This document shows positions 24,555 to 32,835 of a stretch of DNA of 64,000 nucleotides, one piece after another. Position 1 is the stretch's first letter. Each line of letters opens with the position of its first letter. The notes beneath the pieces were generated by a model that had not been told where the DNA came from, did no database searches, and was given only the letters and a program-made list of their open reading frames with translations. The position numbers and the translations under genes are program-made. Origin of the DNA: Microbacterium sp. EST19A (GTDB taxonomy: Bacteria; Actinomycetota; Actinomycetes; Actinomycetales; Microbacteriaceae); contig NZ_JAHXYZ010000001.1 of the NCBI RefSeq assembly GCF_019969685.1, forward strand, positions 1,178,001-1,242,000. The letters run 5' to 3'.

Positions 24555-26756
24555 ATGCGTACATATCTCAAGCGGGCCCTGTGGGGCACGCTCATCGCCG
24601 GCGGGGTCACCCTGTTCGGCGCGACGGCCGCGAACGCGGCCGACACATCCGGAGACGAAGGTCTTCTCTCCGGCACCCAGGCAGTGGCCACGGTCACCGC
24701 GCCGGTCACGGTCGTGAACAACGCGATCTCGCTGCTCGGTGACGCCGTCGCCGCACCGGCACCGGCACCCGCACCCGCCCCGGCTCCTGCCCCGGCACCC
24801 GCACCCGCTCCCGCCCCGGCACCCGCCCCGGTCACGAGCGGATCCGACGGCACGGCATCCGGCTCCCAGGCCGTGGTGACCGTGAACGTCCCCGTCACCG
24901 TGACGAACAACGCGGTGAGCCTCGTGGACGACACCCAGACCAGCACCCCGGCCCCGAATCCCCAGAGCTCGGCTCCCCAGGCCGACACCGGGGCCGGGGT
25001 GCCGTCCGTGACCACGAACGGCATCGACGGACTGCTTTCCGGCACCCAGGCGCTGCTCGCGGTCAACGCTCCGATCACGGTCAGCGGCAACGCTGTCTCG
25101 CTGCTCGGTGACAGCGACGCGGCGGCTGCTCCCGTCGGTGCGGCTCCGGTCGCTCCCGGCACCGGCACCACCGGCAGCACCACCACCGGTGGAGACGACG
25201 GAGTCGCCAGCGGCACTCAGGTCGTGGCACCCGTCACGGCCCCTGTGACCGTGACAGGGAACGCGATCTCGCTGTTCAATGACGCCACCGTCACCGGCGG
25301 TGCTGCCACTCCGGCGGCTCCGGCCACCGGCACCACCGGCAACAACACCACCGGCGGAGACGACGGCGTCGCCAGCGGCAGCCAGGTCAACGCACCGGTG
25401 ACAGCCCCCGTGGCCGTCACCGGCAACGCGATCTCCCTGCTGGATGACGCCACCGTCACCGGCGGCACGGGCGGCGCGGCCCCGGCCGCTCCGGCAACCG
25501 GCTCTGCGGGAGGCAGCACCACCGGCGGAGACGATGGAGTCGCCAGCGGTACCCAGGTCGTCGCACCGGTCACGGCCCCCGTGGCCGTCACCGGCAACGC
25601 GATCTCCCTGCTGGATGACGCCGCCGTCACCGGCGGTGCTGCCACTCCGGCGGCCCCGGCCACCGGCACCACCGGCAACAACACCACCGGCGGAGACGAC
25701 GGCATCGCCAGCGGCAGCCAGATCACCGCACCGGTCACGGCCCCCGTGGCCGTGACCGGCAACGCGATCTCGCTGCTCGACAACGCCACCGTCACCGGCG
25801 GCACGGCTCCGGCCACCCCGGCGGCCCCGGCCACCGGCACCACCGGCAACAACACCACCGGTGGGGACGACGGCGTCGCCAGCGGCAGCCAGATCACCGC
25901 ACCCGTGACGGCCCCCGTGGCCGTGACGGGCAACGCGATCTCGCTGCTCGACAACGCCACCGTCGCCGGTGCAACCGGCGGTGCGGCTCCGGCCGCTCCG
26001 GCCACCGGCAACAACACCACCGGCGGAGACGACGGCGTCGCCAGCGGCAGCCAGATCACCGCACCCGTGACGGCCCCCGTGGCCGTGACGGGCAACGCGA
26101 TCTCCCTGCTCGACAACGCCACCGTCACCGGCGGCACGGCTCCGGCCACCCCGGCCGCCCCGGCCACCGGCACCACCGGCAACAACACCACCGGCGGAGA
26201 CGACGGCATCGCCAGCGGCAGCCAGATCACCGCACCCGTGACGGCCCCCGTGGCCGTGACGGGCAACGCGATCTCGCTGCTCGACAACGCCACCGTCACC
26301 GGCGGGGGCACGGGACCGACGGCCCCGGCCACCGGCACCACCGGTAGCAACACCACCAGTGGCGACGGCGGCATCCTCGGCGGCACCCAGCTGTCGCTGC
26401 CGGTGACGCTGCCGATCACCATCGGCGGAAACGCCATCTCGGTGGCCGGTGACAGCACGGTGACGAACCCGGGTACGAACCCCGGAACGGACCCGGGAAC
26501 CGATCCCGGGACTGACCCGGGAACCGACCCTGGGACTGACCCGGGCACGGACCCCGGAACCGACCCTGGAACCGACCCCGGCACCGACCCGGGAACCGGT
26601 TCCGTGACGGGTTCGGCATCCGGTGCCGCCGTTGCCGACGCTGCGGAGGGACTCGCCATGACCGGCGGTGCCCCCGCATCCGGACTGGTCGCACTCGCCG
26701 CACTCCTGCTCCTCCTCGGAGGTGCAGGCCTGCTCCGCCGTCGCGTGACGGCGTAG
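24555..26756 (+). CDS. Large chaplin-like repeat surface protein with LAXTG sorting signal
   Basis: 733 aa. Signal peptide MRTYLKRALWGTLIAGGVTL ending ANAAD. Then eleven repeats of about 32 residues, each with the pattern DGxASGSQ, APVTAPVAV, TGNAISLL, resembling the chaplin core (GN..VPV..P.NVCGN.ISV) but without its cysteines. Linkers between repeats are Pro/Ala/Thr/Gly-rich; linker 1 is an (AP)n run and linker 11 is (PGTD)n. The C-terminus has LAMTGG, a hydrophobic segment (LVALAALLLLLGGAGLL) and RRR: a sortase signal of the LAXTG type used by class E sortases, which anchor long chaplins in Streptomyces. Likely forms an amphipathic cell-surface coat. Repeats 4-10 are nearly identical, indicating recent expansion. 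Confidence 0.88.
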   Translation: MRTYLKRALWGTLIAGGVTLFGATAANAADTSGDEGLLSGTQAVATVTAPVTVVNNAISLLGDAVAAPAPAPAPAPAPAPAPAPAPAPAPAPVTSGSDGTASGSQAVVTVNVPVTVTNNAVSLVDDTQTSTPAPNPQSSAPQADTGAGVPSVTTNGIDGLLSGTQALLAVNAPITVSGNAVSLLGDSDAAAAPVGAAPVAPGTGTTGSTTTGGDDGVASGTQVVAPVTAPVTVTGNAISLFNDATVTGGAATPAAPATGTTGNNTTGGDDGVASGSQVNAPVTAPVAVTGNAISLLDDATVTGGTGGAAPAAPATGSAGGSTTGGDDGVASGTQVVAPVTAPVAVTGNAISLLDDAAVTGGAATPAAPATGTTGNNTTGGDDGIASGSQITAPVTAPVAVTGNAISLLDNATVTGGTAPATPAAPATGTTGNNTTGGDDGVASGSQITAPVTAPVAVTGNAISLLDNATVAGATGGAAPAAPATGNNTTGGDDGVASGSQITAPVTAPVAVTGNAISLLDNATVTGGTAPATPAAPATGTTGNNTTGGDDGIASGSQITAPVTAPVAVTGNAISLLDNATVTGGGTGPTAPATGTTGSNTTSGDGGILGGTQLSLPVTLPITIGGNAISVAGDSTVTNPGTNPGTDPGTDPGTDPGTDPGTDPGTDPGTDPGTDPGTDPGTGSVTGSASGAAVADAAEGLAMTGGAPASGLVALAALLLLLGGAGLLRRRVTA
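24657..26469 (+). repeat. Eleven tandem chaplin-like coding repeats (about 165 bp period)
   Basis: Repeats start at the DGxxSG words; the period is 54-60 residues including linkers. Repeats 1-3 and 11 are diverged, repeats 4-10 nearly identical at DNA level, a substrate for copy-number change by recombination. Confidence 0.85.
26469..26594 (+). repeat. Short tandem repeat encoding PGTD
   Basis: About ten copies of a 12-bp unit (CCGGGAACCGAC-like) encode PGTDPGTD, a flexible wall-spanning linker before the sorting signal. Confidence 0.8.
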
Positions 26757-26764
26757 CCGAGACG

Positions 26765-26808
26765 CCGACGGTGCGGTCGTCCTCGGGGAGGAGACCCCGC
26801 ACCGTCGG
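26765..26808 (+). terminator. Terminator after the chaplin-like gene
   Basis: Perfect 12-bp stem CCGACGGTGCGG (26765-26776) with CCGCACCGTCGG (26797-26808), 20-nt loop, directly after the stop. Confidence 0.7.
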
Positions 26809-26873
26809 TGCGTCGGCGCCTCACGCAGGCGGCCACTGGTTTCGCGACCCGCCCTCTGCGTGATGCCGACGCG

Positions 26874-26910
26874 CGGATGCCTCGTGGTGTTTCCCACCAC
26901 GGGGCATCCG
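26874..26910. terminator. Strong bidirectional hairpin before the LigA-like stop
   Basis: CGGATGCCTCGTGGTG (26874-26889) pairs with CACCACGGGGCATCCG (26895-26910) with one wobble and a 5-nt loop. It lies between converging genes and can end both transcripts. The rest of 26757-26939 shows nothing else. Confidence 0.7.
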
Positions 26911-26939
26911 TCATGCCCTCGCGCCGCTGCGACGTTCTG

Positions 26940-27287
26940 TCAGGCGATGTCGTCGACCTCGCCGTACGGCACGATCGCGGCGCGGTACCTCTCGACCAGG
27001 TCGCGCCAGCCGAAGCCCTCGGTGTACTCGTGCTCGTACACGGCCTCGGTGAAGTGCCAGAGCAGATACGGATGAGCGCCGAGACCGTAGAGCGCACCGT
27101 AGTCCCGGGCAGCGAAGGCCGCATGCTCCTCCGGCGTCAGGATGCGATCGTCCGCAACGGCGTCGGTGCCGGAACCTCCGGCGAGCCAGGAGTCGATGAA
27201 ACCCTCGGGGTCGGCGACATACGCGTTCACGTTCGCGGTGCTCATCTCGACGGCACGGATGAACTTGTTCATCATGTAGAGGCTCAC
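26940..27287 (-). CDS. LigA-like small subunit of an extradiol (LigAB-type) dioxygenase
   Basis: 115 aa from GTG 27287, which overlaps the stop of the LigB-like gene (GTGA). The sequence MMNKFIRAVEMSTANVNAYV, LTPEEHAAFAARDYGALYGL and AHPYLLWHFTEA matches the small helical LigA subunit of protocatechuate 4,5-dioxygenase, which caps the active site. It pairs with the large subunit just upstream. Last gene of the 31.2-26.9 kb operon and followed by a strong hairpin. The ring substrate is not known. Confidence 0.82.
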   Translation of the reverse strand: MSLYMMNKFIRAVEMSTANVNAYVADPEGFIDSWLAGGSGTDAVADDRILTPEEHAAFAARDYGALYGLGAHPYLLWHFTEAVYEHEYTEGFGWRDLVERYRAAIVPYGEVDDIA

Positions 27288-28126
27288 TGCGCGGCCCTCC
27301 AGAGGAAGAACGGACTCGACGCGAACCGCGACGTCGTGGCCTCGGCGAGGTCGGCGGGCCGGCCCTGCATCGCGGCGAGCGCGGCGACGATGTTCACGTA
27401 CTGATAGGTGACGTTGCCCGCCGCCATGATGCGGTCGAAACGGCATCCGTCGATCGCGCCGGCGAGGTCGCCGTCACGCATCCACGCCACGGCCTCGGCG
27501 TCGAACTCCGGGTCGGGAGATCCGTTGAACGTGCGCGGTCCCCCGACATCCGTCGCCATGTGCCCCGAGGTGAGCAGGCCCACCCTGGCGTCGCTGTCCC
27601 ACGATTCCACCGCCGTGCGCAGGTGCTGGCCGAGGGCGGCGAAGCGCGCGGCCGACGGCAGCGGAGGGAGGATCGCGTTCGCGTGGATCGGCACGATCGG
27701 CAGGTCGAGCTCGGGGCGCACGTACTGCAGCGGGAGCACGAAGCTGTGGTCGAGACGCCATTCGTGCGAGACCGAGAAGTCGATGGTCTCGGGCAGCACT
27801 TCGCGTCCGGTGATCTGCGTCGCGAGCTCCGGCTGCCCGGTCAGCTCCGCGTACTCCATGCCGAACGTGCGCACCTCGTTCTCGTAGGTGCCGTGGTACG
27901 ACGCGGCCTTGCCGACGATGAACGCCGGGGAGTTGTCGGAGAAGAACTGCCGCACGTGGTCGGTGCCGAGCACGATGAGCACGTCGACCTCAGCATCCGC
28001 CACGGCCTCCCGGATGCGGCGGAAGTTCTCCTCGACCGCGACGAGATCGGGGGGATACGGCTCGCGCATCGCGCGCCAGAGCAGGGGGTTGTGCGGTGTC
28101 GCCGCGGCCATCACCAGTTCAGCCAT
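27284..28126 (-). CDS. LigB-like catalytic subunit of an extradiol dioxygenase
   Basis: 280 aa class III extradiol dioxygenase. These use non-heme Fe(II) to open a catechol-type ring next to its hydroxyls. Visible conserved histidines: AATPHNPLL (His12), LGTDHVRQF (near residue 56), and SHEWRLDHSFVLPL (about 120-133), plus SGHMATD. Preceded by the amidohydrolase gene (27-bp gap) and overlapping the LigA gene. Whether it acts on gallate, protocatechuate or a heteroaromatic diol cannot be decided from sequence. Confidence 0.87.
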   Translation of the reverse strand: MAELVMAAATPHNPLLWRAMREPYPPDLVAVEENFRRIREAVADAEVDVLIVLGTDHVRQFFSDNSPAFIVGKAASYHGTYENEVRTFGMEYAELTGQPELATQITGREVLPETIDFSVSHEWRLDHSFVLPLQYVRPELDLPIVPIHANAILPPLPSAARFAALGQHLRTAVESWDSDARVGLLTSGHMATDVGGPRTFNGSPDPEFDAEAVAWMRDGDLAGAIDGCRFDRIMAAGNVTYQYVNIVAALAAMQGRPADLAEATTSRFASSPFFLWRAAQ

Positions 28127-28153
28127 GCGTCCTCCCGGACTCGTCGCGCCGAC

Positions 28154-29017
28154 TCACAGTCGGAACAGCTTGCGTGCGTTGTCGAGCAGGATCTTCTGCC
28201 GCGACTCCGGCTTGAGGCCCAGCTCGTCGAACTCGGCCATCCATCGGTCCGCCGTCATGACCGGCCAGTCCGAACCGAACAGCACCCGATCGGAGATGAG
28301 CGAGTCGGCGTAGCGCACGACCTCGGGCGGCAGGTACTTCGGCGCCCAGCCGGAGAGGTCGAGATAGACGTTCGACTTGTGCCACACCATCGCCAGGTTC
28401 TCGAGGTGCCAGGGCCAGGCCGGGTGCGCACTGATGATGTTCAGTTCGGGGAACTCGGCCGCGACGTCGTCGATGTACGGCACGGGACGCGCGTTCTCGA
28501 GTCGGTAGCCGCCTCCTCCGGGGGTGCCGGCTCCGGCACCGGGGAATCCGGAGTGGAACATCACCACGAGCCCGAGTTCTGCACAGGTCTCCCAGATCGG
28601 GAAGAAGCGCCGGTCGTTGGCGAGGAACTTCTGCCGCGACGGGTTGAGCTCGCCGACGCCCTTGATGCCGTACTCGTCGTGCATCCGGCGGATCTCGGCG
28701 ATCGCCGCCTCCCCCTTCCACGGGTCGATCCCCGCGAAGGCGAGGAAGACATCGGGATGATCCTGCTGCGCTCTGCCGAGCAGGTCGTTCGGCGCGCCCT
28801 TGATGCCGCTCGTCGTCTCCGAATCGGAGTTCACGATGACGGCCATCATCTTGCGGTCGCGATACTGGTCCGCCTGCTCCGCGAACGACACCACCGGCCG
28901 CTCGCGACCGAAGTGCGCCGACATCTGCGTGTGCCGCGCGCCCATCGCCGCGATGAACTCCTCGGTCTGCGGGTGCGTGTGGACGTCGATCGCCACGAGG
29001 TCGTCGATACCGCTCAT
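28154..29017 (-). CDS. Amidohydrolase-2 family protein (decarboxylase/hydrolase, ACMSD-like superfamily)
   Basis: 287 aa TIM-barrel metal hydrolase. IDVHTHPQ (about residues 10-17) gives the HxH metal motif; IISAHPAWPWHLENL the next His; GSDWPVM the catalytic Asp. This family includes 2-pyrone-4,6-dicarboxylate hydrolase, gamma-resorcylate decarboxylase and ACMS decarboxylase. Beside a LigAB-type dioxygenase it probably decarboxylates or hydrolyses the aromatic precursor or ring-cleavage product. ATG overlaps the CoA-transferase stop. Confidence 0.85.
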   Translation of the reverse strand: MSGIDDLVAIDVHTHPQTEEFIAAMGARHTQMSAHFGRERPVVSFAEQADQYRDRKMMAVIVNSDSETTSGIKGAPNDLLGRAQQDHPDVFLAFAGIDPWKGEAAIAEIRRMHDEYGIKGVGELNPSRQKFLANDRRFFPIWETCAELGLVVMFHSGFPGAGAGTPGGGGYRLENARPVPYIDDVAAEFPELNIISAHPAWPWHLENLAMVWHKSNVYLDLSGWAPKYLPPEVVRYADSLISDRVLFGSDWPVMTADRWMAEFDELGLKPESRQKILLDNARKLFRL

Positions 29018-30195
29018 CGGGCCGCCCCTTCCTTCTCGGATTCGGATGCCGCCGCCGTCGCGGTGAGCTCGTCGGTGTCGGCGCCGAGCGCGGGCGCGTA
29101 GCGGAGTGCGGGACGACCGCTGCGCTGGAACCGGATGCTGGGCACGGGCACGCGCAGCGCGCCGTCGGGCCCCTCGATCTCTTCGACCAGACCCATGCTG
29201 ACGATCTGCGGATCGTCGAACAGGTCGCCCATGGTGTTCAGCGGACCGTGCGGGATGTCGTGGGCGGCGAGCCTCTCGAGCCACTCGTCGCGCGGGCGCG
29301 TGGCGGCGATCTGCTTGAGCACCGCGTCGAGCTCGTCGTAGTTGCGCACCCGTGCCTCCCGCGTGGAGAAGCGCTCGTCGTCGGCGAGGTCGCGGCGTTC
29401 GAGCACGTCGAGCAGTCCGGTCCAGAACTTCTCCGGCACCGACATGTGGATCACGAACGCCTTGCCGTCCGACCCGACGCACGCGTACGCCTGCGCGCGG
29501 CGCGGTCGCGAGTCGGGAGACGAGACCTGGCCGGTCTCTAGGAACGCCGAGGCGGACTCCGTGAGGAAGTCGAGGAGCGCCCCGACCATCGTGACCTCGA
29601 CGTGCTCCCCCTCGCCGCTGACGTCGCGCGCATGGAGCGCGGCGAGCACAGCCTGAACCGCCGACATGCCGGAGAGCAGGTCGGAGAAGGCCGGGCCCAG
29701 TGGACGGATCGTGGATGCCGGCACGACCTGGCTGTACATGCCGCCGGTGGCGGAGATCACGGTGTCGTAGGCGGGCCGCTTGGCCGCGGGCCCCGTCGCG
29801 CCGAATCCGGTGATCGAGCAGGTGATCACGCGCGGGTTCCGCTCGTGCAGCACGTCGGGACCGAAGCCGAGCCGCGCCGCGACTCCGGGACGGAAGTTGT
29901 CGAGCACGATGTCGGCATCCTCCACCAGGGCGAACAGGGCGGCGAGCCCGTCGACGCTCTTCAGGTCGAGCACGACGCCGCGCTTGCCCCGGTTGTAGGC
30001 GGCGAACTGGGGGCTCATGGTCGCCCGGCCCTCCCAGCGGCGCATCGGGTCGCCCTCGGGCGACTCGACCTTGATGACATCCGCGCCGAGATCGGCGAGC
30101 AGCTTGGCCGCGTAGGGACCGGAGATGTACTGCCCCAGTTCGATCACGCGGATGCCGGCGAGCGCTCCGGCGCCGGGCTGTGCAGGACTCGTCAC
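29014..30195 (-). CDS. CaiB/BaiF (class III) CoA-transferase
   Basis: 393 aa. GIRVIELGQYISGPYAAKLL and GADVIKVESPEGD at the N-terminus and NRGKRGVVLDLKS are class III CoA-transferase signatures; the aspartyl-CoA forming Asp is probably that in FSDLLSGMSA (around residue 170). It moves CoA between acids. Within a ring-cleavage operon it may activate an aromatic or aliphatic acid. Overlaps the amidohydrolase gene by 4 bp; 27-bp gap to the oxidoreductase gene upstream. Confidence 0.9.
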   Translation of the reverse strand: MTSPAQPGAGALAGIRVIELGQYISGPYAAKLLADLGADVIKVESPEGDPMRRWEGRATMSPQFAAYNRGKRGVVLDLKSVDGLAALFALVEDADIVLDNFRPGVAARLGFGPDVLHERNPRVITCSITGFGATGPAAKRPAYDTVISATGGMYSQVVPASTIRPLGPAFSDLLSGMSAVQAVLAALHARDVSGEGEHVEVTMVGALLDFLTESASAFLETGQVSSPDSRPRRAQAYACVGSDGKAFVIHMSVPEKFWTGLLDVLERRDLADDERFSTREARVRNYDELDAVLKQIAATRPRDEWLERLAAHDIPHGPLNTMGDLFDDPQIVSMGLVEEIEGPDGALRVPVPSIRFQRSGRPALRYAPALGADTDELTATAAASESEKEGAAR

Positions 30196-30222
30196 GTCTG
30201 GTCTCCTGTTCTCCGGGTGCGG

Positions 30223-31227
30223 TCATCGGACATCGACGACCACCTTCCCCTCCCCCTTGCGGGGGAACTCCTGGTAGGCGCGCCCGATGTCGTCGAGCGG
30301 GTAGCGCGCGCCGACGAGCGACGGCAAGGCTCTGGCGGCGGCGAGATCCAGCGCTTCGACCACGTCGTCGTAGCGGGCACTGGCGACGCCGATCAGCTGC
30401 TTGCGGCGCAGGTAGAAGTCTCGGGAGTCGATGCGCAGCTCGCTGTCGACGGATGCCGAGCAGAACACGGCTCGCCCTCCCCACCGCAGCGCGCCGATGC
30501 CCGCGGCGAGAGTCGGGGCGTGGCCCGAGACGTCGAGCACGACGTCGAAGCCGTCGACGCCGTGCAGAGCGGAGGTCAGGGCGGCAGCATCCGCGGCGGT
30601 GATGATCTGCTCGTCGCCGATCGCATGCAGGGGTCGGCGCGATGCGGCGACCACCCGGGCGCCACGAGCGCTCGCGATGGCGACGGCGGCCCGGCCGAGC
30701 GTGCCACCGGCGCCCGTGACGAGAACCCGCTCGTCGGCGGCGAGCGCGATGGCCCGCACGGCGTTCACCACGATCGACGCACTGTGCACCACGGCTGTCG
30801 CCTCGGCGGCACCGAGTCCTCGCCGATCGATCGCGTTGCGGCTCGGGACGACGACGAGCTCCGCCGCTCCCCCGTCGCGGTGCACGCCGACCACGGTCTG
30901 CGCGGGGCAATCGGCCTCATCGCCGGCGAGGCAGCGTGCGCAGACGCCGCACGCGATGTTCGGCTTCACGACGACCGTCTGGCCGAGGCGCGAAGCGGCG
31001 ACGCCGCTGCCGACCGCGACGATCTCTCCGGCAGGATCCATCCCCAGGATGCGGGGCAGGCGAGCATGGGCGCCGGGCCCGATCCCGGCGATGACATTGA
31101 GGTCCAGCTGATTCACCCCGACGGTGTCGACGCGCACGAGCACCTCACCCGCTCCGGGAACCGGCGCGGCCGTCTCCTCGACGGTCAGGCCGTCGAGGTC
31201 GTGTCGGCTCAGCACGGCGGCTCGCAT
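30223..31227 (-). CDS. MDR-superfamily oxidoreductase lacking the catalytic zinc site
   Basis: 334 aa. GroES-like N-terminal half and Rossmann half with LVTGAGGTLGRAAV (NAD(P) binding). It keeps the four structural-zinc cysteines in CGVCARCLAGDEADC, but the catalytic ligands are gone: the usual Cys is Asn in VGVNQLD and the usual GHE is GMD. This is the quinone-oxidoreductase pattern, so reduction of a C=C or quinone is more likely than alcohol oxidation. First gene of the operon that runs down to the LigA gene; regulon site A is 28 bp upstream of the ATG. Confidence 0.87.
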   Translation of the reverse strand: MRAAVLSRHDLDGLTVEETAAPVPGAGEVLVRVDTVGVNQLDLNVIAGIGPGAHARLPRILGMDPAGEIVAVGSGVAASRLGQTVVVKPNIACGVCARCLAGDEADCPAQTVVGVHRDGGAAELVVVPSRNAIDRRGLGAAEATAVVHSASIVVNAVRAIALAADERVLVTGAGGTLGRAAVAIASARGARVVAASRRPLHAIGDEQIITAADAAALTSALHGVDGFDVVLDVSGHAPTLAAGIGALRWGGRAVFCSASVDSELRIDSRDFYLRRKQLIGVASARYDDVVEALDLAAARALPSLVGARYPLDDIGRAYQEFPRKGEGKVVVDVR

Positions 31228-31254
31228 GTGCACCTCTTCGTCGCGGGAATGCTG

Positions 31255-31272
31255 TTTGGGATACTGTATCCA
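31255..31272. promoter_or_regulatory. Regulon operator site A
   Basis: TTTGGGATACTGTATCCA, containing the perfect palindrome GGATAC-T-GTATCC. It lies 28-45 bp upstream of the MDR oxidoreductase ATG. Site B is the identical 18-mer on the other strand. Confidence 0.8.
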
Positions 31273-31343
31273 ATTTTCATCCTGGGCGTCTAGACCCGGT
31301 TCTCGCACGATATCCCGCAAACGATGGACAGTCGATCCCAAAC

Positions 31344-31361
31344 TGGATACAGTATCCCAAA
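31344..31361. promoter_or_regulatory. Regulon operator site B
   Basis: Exact reverse complement of site A, centred 89 bp away, and 59 bp upstream of the substrate-binding protein gene. Together they flank a divergent promoter pair. Confidence 0.8.
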
Positions 31362-31419
31362 ATCCGCGCGAGATGCCCTCCTCCGCGGGGGGTCGAACGC
31401 ACCACCCGAATGGAGAGTC

Positions 31420-32496
31420 ATGCGCACGACAAGATCCAGACTCGGCCTCGCCGTGGTCGGCGGCGCAGCAGCACTGACGCTGCTCGCCGCCTGTACCGCC
31501 CCGACGCCGACACCGGCAGGACCCGTCGAGCTCGCCGACGGCGAACCCGGCGCTGCGGAAGACACCGAGCTGACGGTGGCGATCCCCTTCCCCGACGTCA
31601 CGATGTACTCGATGTTCGTCCTCGCGACCGACCTCGGCTACTACGAGGAGGAAGGGCTCACCGTCGAGGTCATCACCGCCGACAACGTCACCGCGGCGGT
31701 GGCGAGCGGCAGTGCCGACATCGGCGTCGAATCGACCGGCACCGTCATCGACGCCATCCGCGGCGGCGTGGAGATCGATCTGGTCTCGGGGCACTACTGC
31801 CGACAGAACTTCGACTTCGCGGCGCAGGCCGACGTGAAGAGCGTCGACGACCTCGACGGCACGTCGATCGTCCTCGCCGGAACGCCCGGCGACCCGGCCG
31901 AGTTCCAGCGCGCGCAGGTGCTCAAGGAGGAAGGGTGGGACATCTCGACGATCAACGCCGAGGTCGTCTACCCGGGACCCGGATCGGAGTCGTGGACGGA
32001 GTTCTTCGTCAACGACAAGATCACGCTGCAGCCGTTCTACGCCGATGACCGAGCGGCGCTCGAGGAGCACGGGGCGAACATCGTCGTGGAGTCGCTGCGC
32101 AACTGGGCGAACGACGTGCAGATCGCGGGAACGAAGTGGGCGCAGGAGAACCCGAACACCCTGGTGCGGTTCCTGCGCGCGACCCTCAAGGCGACCGACT
32201 TCATGACGGCACCCGCGCCCGGTGAGTTCCCCGAGAACGCCGACGAGGTGCTCGACATCTACGAGGCCAACGACTTCGAGGTGGCGGAGCTGCGCGAATC
32301 GGACAGCCCGTGGATCCTCGACGCCCACCTCGCCTGCCCGAACCTGTACTTCGACACCGAGGCCTGGGACACGACGATCGAGACGCAGCAGCTCGAGCCG
32401 CTCGAGTTCGACAAGGATCAGCTCGTCTACCTGCTCAAGGCGCAGGAGCTGCTCGACCTCGACAACGAGGGTCCGGCGACGCTGACGTACCCCTGA
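31420..32496 (+). CDS. ABC transporter substrate-binding lipoprotein (NMT1/SsuA type)
   Basis: 358 aa. Lipoprotein signal with lipobox LLAAC near residue 25. The mature part, TVAIPFPDVTMYSMFVLATD then LGYYEEEGLTVEV, is the periplasmic domain of the nitrate/sulfonate/taurine/thiamine-precursor class, which binds small anionic or heterocyclic compounds. ATG 31420 is chosen for TGGAGA upstream and for the signal peptide; the frame is open to 31324. The matching ATPase and permeases are at 33.2-35.7 kb on the other strand, separated by a toxin-antitoxin pair. Confidence 0.87.
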   Translation: MRTTRSRLGLAVVGGAAALTLLAACTAPTPTPAGPVELADGEPGAAEDTELTVAIPFPDVTMYSMFVLATDLGYYEEEGLTVEVITADNVTAAVASGSADIGVESTGTVIDAIRGGVEIDLVSGHYCRQNFDFAAQADVKSVDDLDGTSIVLAGTPGDPAEFQRAQVLKEEGWDISTINAEVVYPGPGSESWTEFFVNDKITLQPFYADDRAALEEHGANIVVESLRNWANDVQIAGTKWAQENPNTLVRFLRATLKATDFMTAPAPGEFPENADEVLDIYEANDFEVAELRESDSPWILDAHLACPNLYFDTEAWDTTIETQQLEPLEFDKDQLVYLLKAQELLDLDNEGPATLTYP

Positions 32497-32531
32497 GCTC
32501 GCTGAGCTCGTCGAGACGCTGAGCTCGACAC

Positions 32532-32569
32532 GAGAGGCCCCACCGTTGCGCATGGCGGTGGGGCCTCTT
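32532..32569. terminator. Strong terminator
   Basis: GAGAGGCCCCACCG (32532-32545) pairs with CGGTGGGGCCTCTT (32556-32569), 10-nt loop, followed by TCC. It separates the binding-protein gene from the converging yoeB. Just before it, GAGCTC words (32495-32530) repeat, similar to CTGAGCTCGTCGA at 46820. Confidence 0.8.
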
Positions 32570-32574
32570 CCGTG

Positions 32575-32835
32575 TCAGTAGTGGTCGCGAGCTTGGAGGA
32601 TCACGATCTCCTCGTCACTCACGTAGTAGACGAGTCTGTTGCTCTGGTCTATGCGACGAGACCACGCCCCGGAGAGCACGTGCTTGAGGGGCTCCGGTTT
32701 TCCGATGCCTTCGAAGGGGCTTCGGAGGACGTCCGCGACGAGCTGGTTGATCCTCTTCAGCGTCTTGCGATCCTGACCTTGCCAGTACATGTAGTCCTCC
32801 CACCCGTTCGGGTCGAAGGCCAATCTCCGAGTCAC
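32575..32835 (-). CDS. yoeB: YoeB-type mRNA interferase toxin
   Basis: 86 aa, standard YoeB length. Family pattern: WEDYMYWQGQDRKTLKRIN, SPFEGIGKPEPLKH, then LSGAWSRRID and NRLVYYV; the conserved C-terminal HY (ARDHY) that forms part of the RNase site is intact, as are Glu and Arg candidates (FEGIGKPEPL, SRRI). It cuts mRNA at the ribosome when freed from YefM. ATG overlaps the yefM stop by 4 bp. Confidence 0.92.
   Translation of the reverse strand: MTRRLAFDPNGWEDYMYWQGQDRKTLKRINQLVADVLRSPFEGIGKPEPLKHVLSGAWSRRIDQSNRLVYYVSDEEIVILQARDHY

Noticed and set aside
25200..26320. CRISPR-like array
   Set aside because: The repeats are long, in frame, and encode protein repeats; there are no unique spacers or cas genes.
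24342..27124. Long minus-strand open frames (852 and 635 codons) through the chaplin-like gene
   Set aside because: They are antisense to a gene with a signal peptide, repeats and sorting signal; their repeats merely mirror it, a result of GC-rich codon bias.
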